From positions 1 to 33,090 of the IMG/VR virus record IMGVR_UViG_3300025640_000036: DNA of 33,090 bases. One strand, 5' to 3'. This DNA is from a virus. This document shows, piece by piece, positions 24,618 through 31,200 of the stretch. The notes under the pieces were generated by a model. It ran no database searches, had not been told where the DNA came from, and saw only the letters and a list, made by a program, of their open reading frames with translations. Position numbers and translations under genes: made by a program. Position 1 is the first letter of the stretch. Each line of letters begins with the position of its first letter.

Positions 24618-25079
24618 CTATTTACTCCTGTTGATTTTTTCTAAATATCTTAAATCAAATATCCAGCTTGCTTTTGCATTGCCCTTCGTGTCGTCCTTTC
24701 TGTTCTTGTATTCATGGCGCTTGGCCTTGCCTTCCTTAGCTAAATTGATTGCATAAGACACTGGCAATAAATAAACACCCGACCATTTCACATTCAAGAT
24801 CATAATTAAGTTTTGATATAAGTCTCGATAACGCTGCAAATCTTTTTCATTGATGCTGATTGCATACTCAGGCGGTATTCCAAACATTCTTTCTGAATAC
24901 CTCCATTGGCTCATGATTGATTTTAGATCGCATGGTAGCTGAATAAAAAAATCATGCGTGAACTTATCTGACTCTTTCTTTGGGTTCAACGTAACAGGGA
25001 AAGACCCGTCCAAAAACTTATGCTCAAGTTCTTCCCCATATTGACACCAAGATAACTTATCCTCATTGTCCATCTGCAC
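24618..25079 (-). CDS. Putative PD-(D/E)XK-type nuclease
   Basis: 153 aa, first gene of the leftward replication block, ten bases upstream of the helicase. GEELEHKFLDG (~15-25), then HDFFIQLPCDLKS: D43 and D51-L-K53 have the spacing of a PD-(D/E)XK active site, with E18 as the possible N-terminal acidic residue. The rest is helical with a basic C-terminus. Phage PD-(D/E)XK proteins next to SF2 helicases often process recombination intermediates. The match is by motif alone, so this is a tentative call. Confidence 0.45.
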   Translation of the reverse strand: MQMDNEDKLSWCQYGEELEHKFLDGSFPVTLNPKKESDKFTHDFFIQLPCDLKSIMSQWRYSERMFGIPPEYAISINEKDLQRYRDLYQNLIMILNVKWSGVYLLPVSYAINLAKEGKAKRHEYKNRKDDTKGNAKASWIFDLRYLEKINRSK

Positions 25080-25389
25080 CTCTTTTTATTTTAGACACAG
25101 TTCAGCTTTTTCCCTTTGCAAGCCACAATCGTACAACTCGTTAGGTCGCTTAGATTTTGCGTGGCTACATCCTAAGATGCGGTACTAATGTCCTTTCGGT
25201 TTCCTGACTAGGCGCTACCCTAGCCAACCCACTTGGGTCTCTGCGTTTAGGACGTGAATCGGGTCAAGCTGACAGACCTACAACGTGCTCACGGATTACT
25301 GCTTTATGGATTGGACGCACAGTTAAGCGCCACTTTCCATCGGCAGGAAGGTCTTTTATGAGGATTGCAATTGTGCTAGAGTTTGAGTC

Positions 25390-25459
25390 GTGTCGGTTGT
25401 GACAACGATTCTTTCTGGTTGCAATCGGACATTAAAGGGACTGGTAATCCCGCCGACAC
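25390..25459. other. tRNA-sized cloverleaf-like element
   Basis: A perfect 7-bp closing stem GTGTCGG/CCGACAC spans 70 nt. Inside are TTG-TGA-CAA, CGATT/AATCG with a 12-nt loop, and GGGA/TCCC with a 7-nt loop. The layout resembles a tRNA, but there is no TTCGA loop, no GG in a D loop and no usable anticodon loop on either strand. GATTGCAA (25363-) can instead pair with TTGCAATC (25418-), giving a pseudoknot with the closing stem. Confidence 0.35.
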
Positions 25460-25597
25460 ATTTAATCTAACACCTTCCGGTGATAAATCAAACCTTTTTT
25501 CTAGCTCTGTCATCTGATATGATTCCATTGTCGATGTTAATGCTCTCTTGCTGATTGTTGCTCACTCGACCCGCCGTTCCCCTCACGGCACTCCCAC

Positions 25598-25620
25598 GGC
25601 CCACTTCGGTGGGTCTTTTT
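25598..25620 (+). terminator. Orphan rightward terminator
   Basis: CCCAC-TTCG-GTGGG, extended by GG and TC, is followed by five T residues at 25616-25620. Another hairpin precedes it. The T tract overlaps the stop codon of the convergent Cro-like gene, the same arrangement as the terminator at 19867. Confidence 0.8.
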
Positions 25621-25807
25621 AATACACTCTCTTTTCTATCCTAAGATTGATCTCAGTTACAACCCAGTTGTCACCGAACTTGACAAAACAATCGTCACGC
25701 TTCTTCCATGCGTGCATCTTCTGTGGACTGATACCTAGCTTCATGGCCAGTCCATGATTAGTCTGCTGGGTCAGTGCCAGGAATGCTTTTAGTTCTAACT
25801 CTTTCAC
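25619..25807 (-). CDS. Cro-like HTH repressor
   Basis: 62 aa, Cro/YdaS size. Residues 9-36 (FLALTQQTNHGLAMKLGISP then QKMHAWKK) form a helix-turn-helix of the Cro type, followed by a two-strand hairpin (FVKFGDNWVVTEI) as in lambda Cro. The start is GTG at 25807 with AGGGG six bases upstream. It faces a divergent promoter pair, so it probably regulates its own promoter and the rightward early promoter. No CI-type partner or integrase is seen. Confidence 0.75.
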   Translation of the reverse strand: MKELELKAFLALTQQTNHGLAMKLGISPQKMHAWKKRDDCFVKFGDNWVVTEINLRIEKRVY

Positions 25808-25840
25808 GTTATGCCCCTATCTGATTAAACAATAGATGCA

Positions 25841-25869
25841 ACTCTACCATTAAATATTTACAAAAACAA
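25841..25869 (-). promoter_or_regulatory. Leftward promoter for the Cro-like gene
   Basis: On the minus strand TTGTTT (25864-25869) and TAGAGT (25841-25846) are 17 bp apart. The -35 box abuts the -35 box of the rightward promoter at 25871, so one regulator could control both. Confidence 0.45.
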
Positions 25870-25870
25870 G

Positions 25871-25899
25871 TTGACACACGAATTAGTATGGCATATTGT
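25871..25899 (+). promoter_or_regulatory. Rightward sigma70-like promoter of the recombination cluster
   Basis: A perfect TTGACA (25871-25876), 17-bp spacing and TATTGT (25894-25899), 28 bp before the first gene start. It drives the genes from 25928 to at least the terminator at 27257. Confidence 0.75.
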
Positions 25900-25927
25900 T
25901 TAGGTTCATCAGCAAACAGGAGTAGAC

Positions 25928-26188
25928 ATGAACGAGAAACAACAACTAAGCATGATCGAGGACTTGGAAAATTTCGCATTCGAGATAGCCAGGTTATGCC
26001 GATCAGGATACGCCATTGGCGTACAAGACATGGCCATCATCCGATTGTTTCACCGTGAACTAGACCGCATCTCCGAGCAGATGATTGAGGATGAGGACGA
26101 ATGGAACAAAATGCAACAGCATCAGGTAGAAGAAAATAGACGCTTAGATCTCGATGCTATGGGATCAATCAGGAGTGCGCTTAGATGA
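25928..26188 (+). CDS. Hypothetical acidic helical early protein
   Basis: 86 aa. Almost entirely helical and acidic: MIEDLENFAFEIARLCRSG, then FHRELDRISEQMIEDEDEW and a Gln/Glu-rich C-terminus. It looks like a two-helix coiled-coil protein. First gene after the rightward promoter, with AGGAG before ATG. No family recognised. Confidence 0.65.
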   Translation: MNEKQQLSMIEDLENFAFEIARLCRSGYAIGVQDMAIIRLFHRELDRISEQMIEDEDEWNKMQQHQVEENRRLDLDAMGSIRSALR

Positions 26189-26376
26189 TTCCCGATTGGA
26201 TACTATCACTACAGTCTAGTGCTACTTGGGCTCGTCGGTATGAGAACCAAGCCAGCTTTCAGTGGGACGAAGACGTTGTAGAAGAATTGCAAATCATTGC
26301 AGACCGATTAGAAACTTTACTATCTGAACAAAAGGAGAGATACGATGAGTATATGGCAAACACTAAGCTCAATTAA
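26185..26376 (+). CDS. Hypothetical small helical protein
   Basis: 63 aa. Starts with WILSLQSSATWARRYE and continues as one acidic amphipathic helix (WDEDVVEELQIIADRLETLL). ATGA overlap with the previous gene; the annealase start lies inside its last 32 bases. No function recognised; probably works with its acidic helical neighbour. Confidence 0.6.
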   Translation: MIPDWILSLQSSATWARRYENQASFQWDEDVVEELQIIADRLETLLSEQKERYDEYMANTKLN

Positions 26377-26953
26377 TGTAAACGACCACACCGAAAGCAA
26401 AGGCAACTTAACCTACCTATCATGGGCTTGGGCATGGGCTGTCACTAAGCAGCACTACCCAGAGGCTACCTACTCATTCCAAGAGAGTGAGGCCCACACT
26501 GATGGGACAATGACCGTACATTGTACTGTGAGCATTGATGGACTATCGCATGAAATGTGGTTGCCAGTTATGGATCACCGTAACAATGCCGTAGCCAATC
26601 CTAATGCCTTCCAGATCAACACCGCTAAGATGCGATGCTTGACTAAGGGCTTATCAATGCATGGACTGGGTGCCTACATATACGCTGGTGAGGATCTGCC
26701 AGCACCAGAACCAGAGAAGACTTACGAGCAATGGTGTGCAGAAAACAAGGACAGCATCATGGCAATCAAAGTCGGAATAGCAAACGATGATTTCCCATCT
26801 GCCGCTGAAGCATGGTTCGAGTTAAGCAATGAAGTTAAGACTGCACTATGGAAAGCGCCAACCAAAGGCGGATGCTTCACGAAGATTGAACGAGAAATAA
26901 TTAAGTCATCTGACTTTAGAAAGCTGCATTATAACGAAGGAGAGAGTGAGTAA
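26345..26953 (+). CDS. DUF1071 / Sak3-like single-strand annealing protein
   Basis: 202 aa. The N-terminal NLTYLSWAWAWAVTKQHYPEA and the central FQINTAKMRCLTKGLSMHGLG segments are diagnostic of DUF1071 proteins, related to Rad52-like phage annealases (Sak/Redbeta superfamily). The C-terminal third is helical and less conserved. It would anneal complementary single strands during recombination-dependent replication, together with the SSB-like protein next door and NinB/NinG. AAGGAG lies upstream of ATG 26345. Confidence 0.85.
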   Translation: MSIWQTLSSINVNDHTESKGNLTYLSWAWAWAVTKQHYPEATYSFQESEAHTDGTMTVHCTVSIDGLSHEMWLPVMDHRNNAVANPNAFQINTAKMRCLTKGLSMHGLGAYIYAGEDLPAPEPEKTYEQWCAENKDSIMAIKVGIANDDFPSAAEAWFELSNEVKTALWKAPTKGGCFTKIEREIIKSSDFRKLHYNEGESE

Positions 26954-26954
26954 T

Positions 26955-27248
26955 ATGAAATACATTAATGGACTGTATGCTAAGAAGAAACACGAACGAG
27001 CACCAGACTTTGTGATCTGCTCAGGGTCAATCAACAAGACTAAGATGCAAGAGACCTTGAATCAGATGGAAGGTGAATGGATAAACTTCCAAATCTTGAC
27101 ACCGTACTCCCCAGATGAGAAGTACCCTGACCGTCTAACCGTTAAGATCGATGAATACAAGAAAGATGAGCCTAAACAGATTGATAAGTTGCTCGTGTTG
27201 ACAGTAGCATCTGCACCAGTAGACGTTGAAGAAGACATACCTTTCTGA
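26955..27248 (+). CDS. Putative single-stranded DNA-binding protein
   Basis: 97 aa from ATG 26955; a GTG at 26946 is too close to the ribosome site. The body is beta-rich and basic (KKKHERAPDFVICSGSINK...RLTVKIDEYKK). The last residues, DVEEDIPF, reproduce the acidic tip of bacterial SSB (DDDIPF), which binds host repair and replication proteins. It sits right after the annealase, the usual phage SSB position. The OB fold itself is inferred. Confidence 0.65.
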   Translation: MKYINGLYAKKKHERAPDFVICSGSINKTKMQETLNQMEGEWINFQILTPYSPDEKYPDRLTVKIDEYKKDEPKQIDKLLVLTVASAPVDVEEDIPF

Positions 27249-27256
27249 CGCTGTAT

Positions 27257-27281
27257 AGGGGTCTCTAAGGCCCCTTATTTT
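27257..27281 (+). terminator. Terminator after the SSB-like gene
   Basis: GGGGTC (27258-27263), loop TCTAA and GGCCCC (27269-27274) form a 6-bp stem with one G-U pair, followed by TTATTTT (27275-27281). It lies directly before the next start codon. Confidence 0.7.
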
Positions 27282-27725
27282 ATGCTCAGAAGAAATGAAC
27301 ATTCAGCAGTCTATACGACAATACCACCATTGTTATCAAAGGATGGTTTCAGACGGTGCTTGTATTGTGGTGAGCCAGCCAACACAAGAGAGCACTACCC
27401 GCCAGTATCACGAGTGGCTGACTACATGGCGCTTGGGCATGATTTCTATGTAATCTTTGGGGCTTGCAGCGATTGCAATAGCATTGCAGCAGCAGAGTTA
27501 GACGAAACTATTTTTGATAGAATCGAAAGAATCAAAAACAAGATAGCCAAACGAGGCAGGAAGTATACAAAAATACCTGATTGGGATCAGTCAGAGCTTG
27601 ACGAGCTAAGTGATTTTTTACGAGAAGACGTAGAAAAGTCTTTGCGTTTAAAAGAATCTGTACTTTGTAGGGTTAATTATTATGAGGGATTAGAGCACAT
27701 ACAGGATTGCTGCAATTTAAGGTGA
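27282..27725 (+). CDS. HNH-like zinc-binding endonuclease
   Basis: 147 aa. CLYCGEPANTREHYPP and GACSDCNSIAA give a C-x2-C ... EH ... C-x2-C N arrangement as in HNH nucleases, with EHYPP in place of the usual DH-xx-P. The C-terminus is a charged helix (DQSELDELSDFLREDVEKSL) and ends with two Cys. Its ATG directly follows the T tract of a terminator and lacks a Shine-Dalgarno; no better in-frame start is visible. Self-standing HNH genes are often mobile. Confidence 0.6.
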   Translation: MLRRNEHSAVYTTIPPLLSKDGFRRCLYCGEPANTREHYPPVSRVADYMALGHDFYVIFGACSDCNSIAAAELDETIFDRIERIKNKIAKRGRKYTKIPDWDQSELDELSDFLREDVEKSLRLKESVLCRVNYYEGLEHIQDCCNLR

Positions 27726-27773
27726 GCGCGGATTCAAATTGATATAGAAAACCGCTCAGATCGGTTCAAATTG
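27723..27773. repeat. Hairpin and direct repeats at the convergent junction
   Basis: TGAGCG (27723-27728) pairs with CGCTCA (27753-27758), and TTCAAATTG occurs twice (27733-27741 and 27765-27773). It separates the convergent rightward HNH gene and leftward lysis genes. There is no T tract, so termination is doubtful. Confidence 0.4.
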
Positions 27774-27776
27774 CGC

Positions 27777-28127
27777 CTAATACACCCATAGTACGGGTAC
27801 AGTGGTACGAGTATCGACGTGTATGAAGCTCTTATGGATGCCTATGCCGCTGAAACCTAGCTTAATAGCGTTGCTAACGATAATGAAACGCTCAGACCCG
27901 TTAGTAACAGCAATATCAGCAGCAATGCCTCTCGCGTGCTGTCCTGGCCCACTAGATTTCTTAGCTTCAAGGCTATGTTTCTTGCTGCGGAACCCGCTAG
28001 TAATCCGAAACGGTATGCCGCACTCATGGCGCAACGCATCCAAAGCATGGATGAACTCATCTTCCATTTCATTTTCGCCAGTCTCCTGACAGTCAAATTC
28101 TTGACGGGTAAAGTACTTGAAGGTCAT
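27777..28127 (-). CDS. Peptidase M15 endolysin
   Basis: 116 aa. RITSGFRSKKHSL (~41-53), then GQHARGIAAD with H64 and D71, and GIHKSFIHVDTR with H103 and D105: the zinc ligands of M15 (VanY/Peptidase_M15_3) peptidases, which cut peptidoglycan stem peptides. The single-domain size fits a Gram-negative-type endolysin. Last gene of the structural-lysis block; its start overlaps the previous stop (ATGA). Confidence 0.9.
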   Translation of the reverse strand: MTFKYFTRQEFDCQETGENEMEDEFIHALDALRHECGIPFRITSGFRSKKHSLEAKKSSGPGQHARGIAADIAVTNGSERFIIVSNAIKLGFSGIGIHKSFIHVDTRTTVPVLWVY

Positions 28128-28279
28128 CTCTTGTACGCGGTCTTTGCAGAGTCCTTGAATGCCTTAGCAGTGGGAGCGCCTTTGGTTCCTGGCTTACGCA
28201 TCTTCTCGCCAGATCCACCAGCGATACGAGCACGTTTAGCTTGGATGTTTGCGTACAATCCTTTCTTTGGTTTTCTCAT
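28124..28279 (-). CDS. Small basic conserved phage protein
   Basis: 51 aa, Lys/Arg/Ala/Gly-rich: MRKPKKGLYANIQAKRARIA, then GGSGEKMRKPGTKGAPTAKAF. The 'GLYANI-AKR' and 'GSGEKMRKPG' segments recur in small proteins beside holin and endolysin genes in many podoviruses. It probably binds nucleic acid or a virion component, but no function is established. Interlocked with both neighbours (TAATG upstream, ATGA downstream). Confidence 0.75.
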   Translation of the reverse strand: MRKPKKGLYANIQAKRARIAGGSGEKMRKPGTKGAPTAKAFKDSAKTAYKR

Positions 28280-28557
28280 TACCATTTCACCTTGTTTGCC
28301 CAGTAAGCCGCAGACATTTTGCCCTTGGCTATGTTCTTTCTATGACGTGCCTTGAATGATTCACGTCTCTTTCTACGAGATTCAGACTCGCCTTCACGTT
28401 TGGGAGATCCGCTGACACCAGCCTGACCGAACCGAATAGTCTTGACCTGATCGCCAGACTTGGCCACCACGACGTGAGACTTAGTAGGATGCTTAGGTGT
28501 ACGCTTAGGTTTGTTATACCCAGATACACCGATACGTTTTAGTAACGACTCGCTCAC
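28279..28557 (-). CDS. Conserved basic phage protein
   Basis: 92 aa, very basic. KRIGVSGYNKPKRTPKHPTKS, VRFGQ-like TIRFGQAGVSGSP, then RRESFKARHRKNIAKGKMSA and the ending AYWANKVKW. This is a widespread small phage protein family (I believe annotated as DUF6321 or similar, not certain). The pairing with the adjacent 51-aa protein is common. It may be a DNA- or RNA-binding virion protein. ATGA overlap with the holin gene. Confidence 0.75.
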   Translation of the reverse strand: MSESLLKRIGVSGYNKPKRTPKHPTKSHVVVAKSGDQVKTIRFGQAGVSGSPKREGESESRRKRRESFKARHRKNIAKGKMSAAYWANKVKW

Positions 28558-28925
28558 TTCTTCATCTCCATCAGCTTGGATACACCGCGGATACCGAATG
28601 AACTACTGATCGCAATGAACAGCAGGTATTGATACCACTCAGGCAATTGTGACAGCGCCTTGAACCCAGCGTCAACCCTATCGATCACACCAATATCGTT
28701 GATGGCTATGGCATAACCAACCATGAAGATAGGGATTGATAGTATGATAGTCCAGAACTCATCCTTCCACGAATGAGCACTGGCATCTGCCATCTTGGAT
28801 TCCCAATCAGCATTGTTCTGGATGACCTGGAGTTTAGCTTGATGTTTAGCTTGCTTCTCCTCGGCCTTGTTATTCAACCAGCCACCGACTAGATTAGTGA
28901 TCGGCCCTATCAGTGCTTGCATCAT
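28554..28925 (-). CDS. 3TM-type holin
   Basis: 123 aa. A charged amphipathic N-terminal half (NNKAEEKQAKHQAKLQVIQNNADWESKMADAS as a region) is followed by hydrophobic segments FWTIILSIPIFMVGYAIAI (~56-74) and YQYLLFIAISSSFGI (~98-112). This matches the GTA_holin_3TM layout. It would permeabilise the membrane at lysis time for the M15 endolysin two genes downstream. Confidence 0.75.
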   Translation of the reverse strand: MMQALIGPITNLVGGWLNNKAEEKQAKHQAKLQVIQNNADWESKMADASAHSWKDEFWTIILSIPIFMVGYAIAINDIGVIDRVDAGFKALSQLPEWYQYLLFIAISSSFGIRGVSKLMEMKK

Positions 28926-29077
28926 TTTCGGATCAACTCGTTAATGGCTTTCCAAGCCTCGATCATTTTCTGCTCAAGAACTTCTAGCCGGTTTAAGATC
29001 TTTCCAATCGTTAGCACGAGGATGAATACTCCAGCAGCAATGGGCCAGCCTGAGACAATAACCTCCCACGTTTCCAT
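28922..29077 (-). CDS. Small membrane protein upstream of holin
   Basis: 51 aa, read directly: METWEVIVSGWPIAAGVFIL, then VLTIGKILNRLEVLEQKM and a helical amphipathic tail to EAWKAINELIRK. One membrane segment (~7-25) followed by a coiled-coil-like helix. Such proteins in lysis cassettes can be spanin-, antiholin- or second-holin-like. Overlaps both neighbours (TGATG upstream and ATGATG downstream). Confidence 0.65.
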   Translation of the reverse strand: METWEVIVSGWPIAAGVFILVLTIGKILNRLEVLEQKMIEAWKAINELIRK

Positions 29078-29244
29078 CAGCCATCTCGTTTAACAAGTTT
29101 CTGAACAGTATCAGACTCCCAGATACGCAACGCTAACCAGATGATCGTGAACAAACTAGCAACACTAGGAAGCCATCCAGCAAGTGTAGCCACAGTGCCT
29201 CCTACCGCTAATGAATCCATAACTGTTTTAGCTTCTTCCTGCAT
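29077..29244 (-). CDS. Small membrane protein, possible class II holin
   Basis: 55 aa from ATG 29244 (TAGGTG ribosome site); a start at 29271 would add nine acidic residues and overlap the previous gene by 19 bases. One or two hydrophobic segments: SLAVGGTVATLAGWLPSVAS and LFTIIWLALRIW, with a basic end (KLVKRDG). Size and topology are like T7 gp17.5-type holins. It forms a run of three small membrane proteins with the two following genes. Confidence 0.6.
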   Translation of the reverse strand: MQEEAKTVMDSLAVGGTVATLAGWLPSVASLFTIIWLALRIWESDTVQKLVKRDG

Positions 29245-29252
29245 GTCATCAC

Positions 29253-29552
29253 CTACGTCAGAGTCATCCACTTGGCGCCAAAGCGTACCGTGATGTTGGT
29301 TCCAGCACCGAACTCGCCAGTCTTAACGCCAGCACGATAGAACAGTAACTCAGGCTCAAAGCCTACGTTCTCGCTAATGGACGTAAAGGTATCAACGTCA
29401 GTCCAAGTGGAGTCATCGATACTACGTTGTACGGTGACAGTAGTACCCGCAGTTAGTGTGCCTCGGATAGAGAAGTTAAAGTCTCCATCGAACCTGAATG
29501 AATCGCTGAAAGTGTTCTCAGCAGTGATTGTTTTTTCTACTAGAGTAGTCAT
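29253..29552 (-). CDS. Beta-rich virion protein of unknown role
   Basis: 99 aa, Thr/Ser/Phe-rich, all-beta: FSDSFRFDGDFNFSIRGTLTAG, TVTVQRSIDDSTWTDVDTF, then ENVGFEPELLFYRAGVKTG. The 'xxVQRSxDDSTWxDVDTF' pattern is common in small proteins of phage tail regions. Likely a tail- or head-surface protein. Its start overlaps the stop of a relict of the gene that also precedes the tailspike. Confidence 0.6.
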   Translation of the reverse strand: MTTLVEKTITAENTFSDSFRFDGDFNFSIRGTLTAGTTVTVQRSIDDSTWTDVDTFTSISENVGFEPELLFYRAGVKTGEFGAGTNITVRFGAKWMTLT

Positions 29553-29608
29553 TCTTCATTTTCCTTATTGTCTAAATCCGACTTGATGATCGTGTCGTCC
29601 TTTGTTGG
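29549..29608 (-). pseudogene. Relict 3' end of the DUF6447-like gene
   Basis: In frame before the 99-aa gene the sequence encodes ...TIIKSDLDNKENEE-stop, closely matching the end of the protein at 31197-31379 (NTIKSDLDNKEKDPT). The DNA at 29559-29590 matches 31210-31241 at 29 of 32 positions. There is no start codon. The stop forms an ATGA overlap with the 99-aa gene, as an intact gene would. The tailspike gene therefore sits between two copies of this end. Confidence 0.75.
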
Positions 29609-29616
29609 TCAAGCAT

Positions 29617-31200
29617 TTATGCCGAGATTGTTCCGTAAGATTTCCATGTCCCAGGAGTTCCAGCAGTAACACATACCCAGCCGATATTGCCTGAAGCCGA
29701 CGGGACTGAGTTATAAACTTTGTCGCCAACAGCCCATGTTCCTGTTGTGGGAGCTGAAGACCTTTCTAAAGTGCCATCTACCACGTTGCCATAGATATAA
29801 CTACTGTCGAATTTTGTACCAGATACTCCCGCTACTGCAAAAACATAACGTATTTCCGTTATATCATCGTCAGCAGTTGGGATGAATATATACCTGAAGA
29901 ACCCACTAGCTAATGTCTGAGCGTTGTATACCAAGCCTTTAGTGCTTGCATCAACAACCACTCCGCCAACAACAAGTTTAAGTTGGCTTGTCGTTGCAAC
30001 CCATTCTATAGCACTGATCTCTCTTAAATTAACCGGCCCTGCTGATGTGTCCAGCGGCAAAACGGCATACGCACCGGCTGTTGATGTGCTATAGATTGAA
30101 GCTCCGCCAGTTATACTGGTTGCCGTGTCTATGGTAATGGGGTGACTTGCATTATAAGGTTGAAGAATCCTTTTAGAAAAGTCGAAATTGACAAAGGTAT
30201 TTCGGGCGCGTTTGAATGTGATCTGGCCTGTAGTATATGTACTGTGATCTATCCTAATCGTTGGGAAGGAACCATAGTGACCGTTGATAAAGACCTTACT
30301 TTCCGTATCTTTAATTACAATATTCTGCTGAACAGAAGCGTCCCACAAATTACTAATATCCAAAAATGACGAGTTAGTTAGCTCAACTTTTGGTGTAGTA
30401 GTCTGAGCAAATAAACAAGATGTTGCGGTAACTTTTGAGTCCTTGCATTCAACAGGATTTGTGTTTTCAAAATCAACCGCAATAAAATTAACCTGCCCGT
30501 TCTCAAAATAGGACTTACTGTTTGACGATATAATATTGCCGCCAACAAATGTTATGCTGCGACCTGTTCCCACATAATCAATATTGAGCGGAGTAACACC
30601 GCCAACGGTATTGGCAATATTGCAGTCATGGAATGTGATTACAGCAGAATCAACTACATCCCCCGAGGCGGTAGTGTTACGAACTTTTAAATTAGTATAT
30701 GAGCCAAAGATCTCAGTGTTGTATCCCGCAAACTCACTACCACCTAACAAAGACAATCCAATGCCTGTGTCTGCTCTAACCAGACAGTTGTACAAGGCAG
30801 TTTTCCCGAATCCAGAAAATGTCAGTGCGTTACCACTGCCGTTATACAAGCATACATTGTCGAATATCATGCCTGTAAATCGGCTGTTGTAATCTACATA
30901 AGGCGTGATAGCACTAAATGTCAGCGATCCATTCAGCCGTGAATCTGTCCTGCTTTCGCCAACGATCCTTATGCCACGCTCGCCGTAGGTAGATATCGGA
31001 TAGTCTGCTGCATTGAACTCAAGCGCAGTGAAAACAAAGTTCCCCACCGGAATGTAGAGAGATTTTTTATTTGTCAGGCAATAGCTGATTGCAGATTGCA
31101 CTGCCGCAGTATCATCTCCGCCATCACCTGCCGCCCCAAAGTCTTTAATATTGACAGGGGCATCTTCTATCATTCTGTTATGAACTTTTGTAAGGCTCAT
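29617..31200 (-). CDS. Tailspike with pectate-lyase-like beta-helix
   Basis: 527 aa. The N-terminus VNIKDFGAAGDGGDDTAAVQSAI is the Pectate_lyase_3 entry motif that starts right-handed beta-helix tailspikes. The middle has repeating short strands (for example IRIVGESRTDSRLNGSLTFS). The C-terminus (TTGTWAVGDKVYNSVPSASG then GWVCVTAGTPGTWKSYG) is a typical carbohydrate-associated or trimerisation end in phage tailspikes. It likely binds or depolymerises host surface polysaccharide. It is flanked by 32-bp direct repeats, suggesting a cassette. ATGA overlap with the previous gene. Confidence 0.85.
   Translation of the reverse strand: MSLTKVHNRMIEDAPVNIKDFGAAGDGGDDTAAVQSAISYCLTNKKSLYIPVGNFVFTALEFNAADYPISTYGERGIRIVGESRTDSRLNGSLTFSAITPYVDYNSRFTGMIFDNVCLYNGSGNALTFSGFGKTALYNCLVRADTGIGLSLLGGSEFAGYNTEIFGSYTNLKVRNTTASGDVVDSAVITFHDCNIANTVGGVTPLNIDYVGTGRSITFVGGNIISSNSKSYFENGQVNFIAVDFENTNPVECKDSKVTATSCLFAQTTTPKVELTNSSFLDISNLWDASVQQNIVIKDTESKVFINGHYGSFPTIRIDHSTYTTGQITFKRARNTFVNFDFSKRILQPYNASHPITIDTATSITGGASIYSTSTAGAYAVLPLDTSAGPVNLREISAIEWVATTSQLKLVVGGVVVDASTKGLVYNAQTLASGFFRYIFIPTADDDITEIRYVFAVAGVSGTKFDSSYIYGNVVDGTLERSSAPTTGTWAVGDKVYNSVPSASGNIGWVCVTAGTPGTWKSYGTISA

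Larger units (their letters stand above)
25100..25620 (+). ncRNA. Candidate structured non-coding RNA region
   Basis: No gene of useful size occupies 25080-25618. It contains several helices on the plus strand: ATCCTAA (25169-) with TTTAGGA (25245-) enclosing CTAGG/CCTAG (25208-25223) and ACCC/GGGT (25227-25238); TGG(A)CGC/GCGCCA near 25311-25332; a cloverleaf-like unit at 25390-25459; GCCGT/ACGGC at 25573-25589; then a terminator at 25598-25620. The terminator orientation implies a rightward transcript, yet there is no rightward gene to end. I could not find a convincing rightward promoter. Alternatives are an origin of replication or a long leader for the leftward block. Confidence 0.4.
25826..25902. 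promoter_or_regulatory. Candidate operator pair flanking the divergent promoters
   Basis: TAAACAAT (25826-25833) and its complement ATTGTTTA (25895-25902) are arranged symmetrically around the two promoters; the right arm overlaps the rightward -10. They could be operator half-sites for the Cro-like protein. Eight-base matches alone are weak evidence. Confidence 0.35.

Noticed and set aside
25358-25402. A 14-residue peptide gene with good Shine-Dalgarno
   Set aside because: Too short to support from one sequence and it overlaps the proposed RNA helices; noted as a possibility only.
25390-25459. A tRNA gene
   Set aside because: Size and closing stem fit, but the TTCGA loop, D-loop GG and a 7-nt anticodon loop are missing on both strands.
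27723-27773. Bidirectional terminator between convergent genes
   Set aside because: The hairpin has no T tract on either strand, so it was kept only as a repeat.
29553-29616. A 14-codon frame starting ATG at 29616 after the tailspike
   Set aside because: It reads the relict of the DUF6447-like gene in another frame and has no family resemblance.
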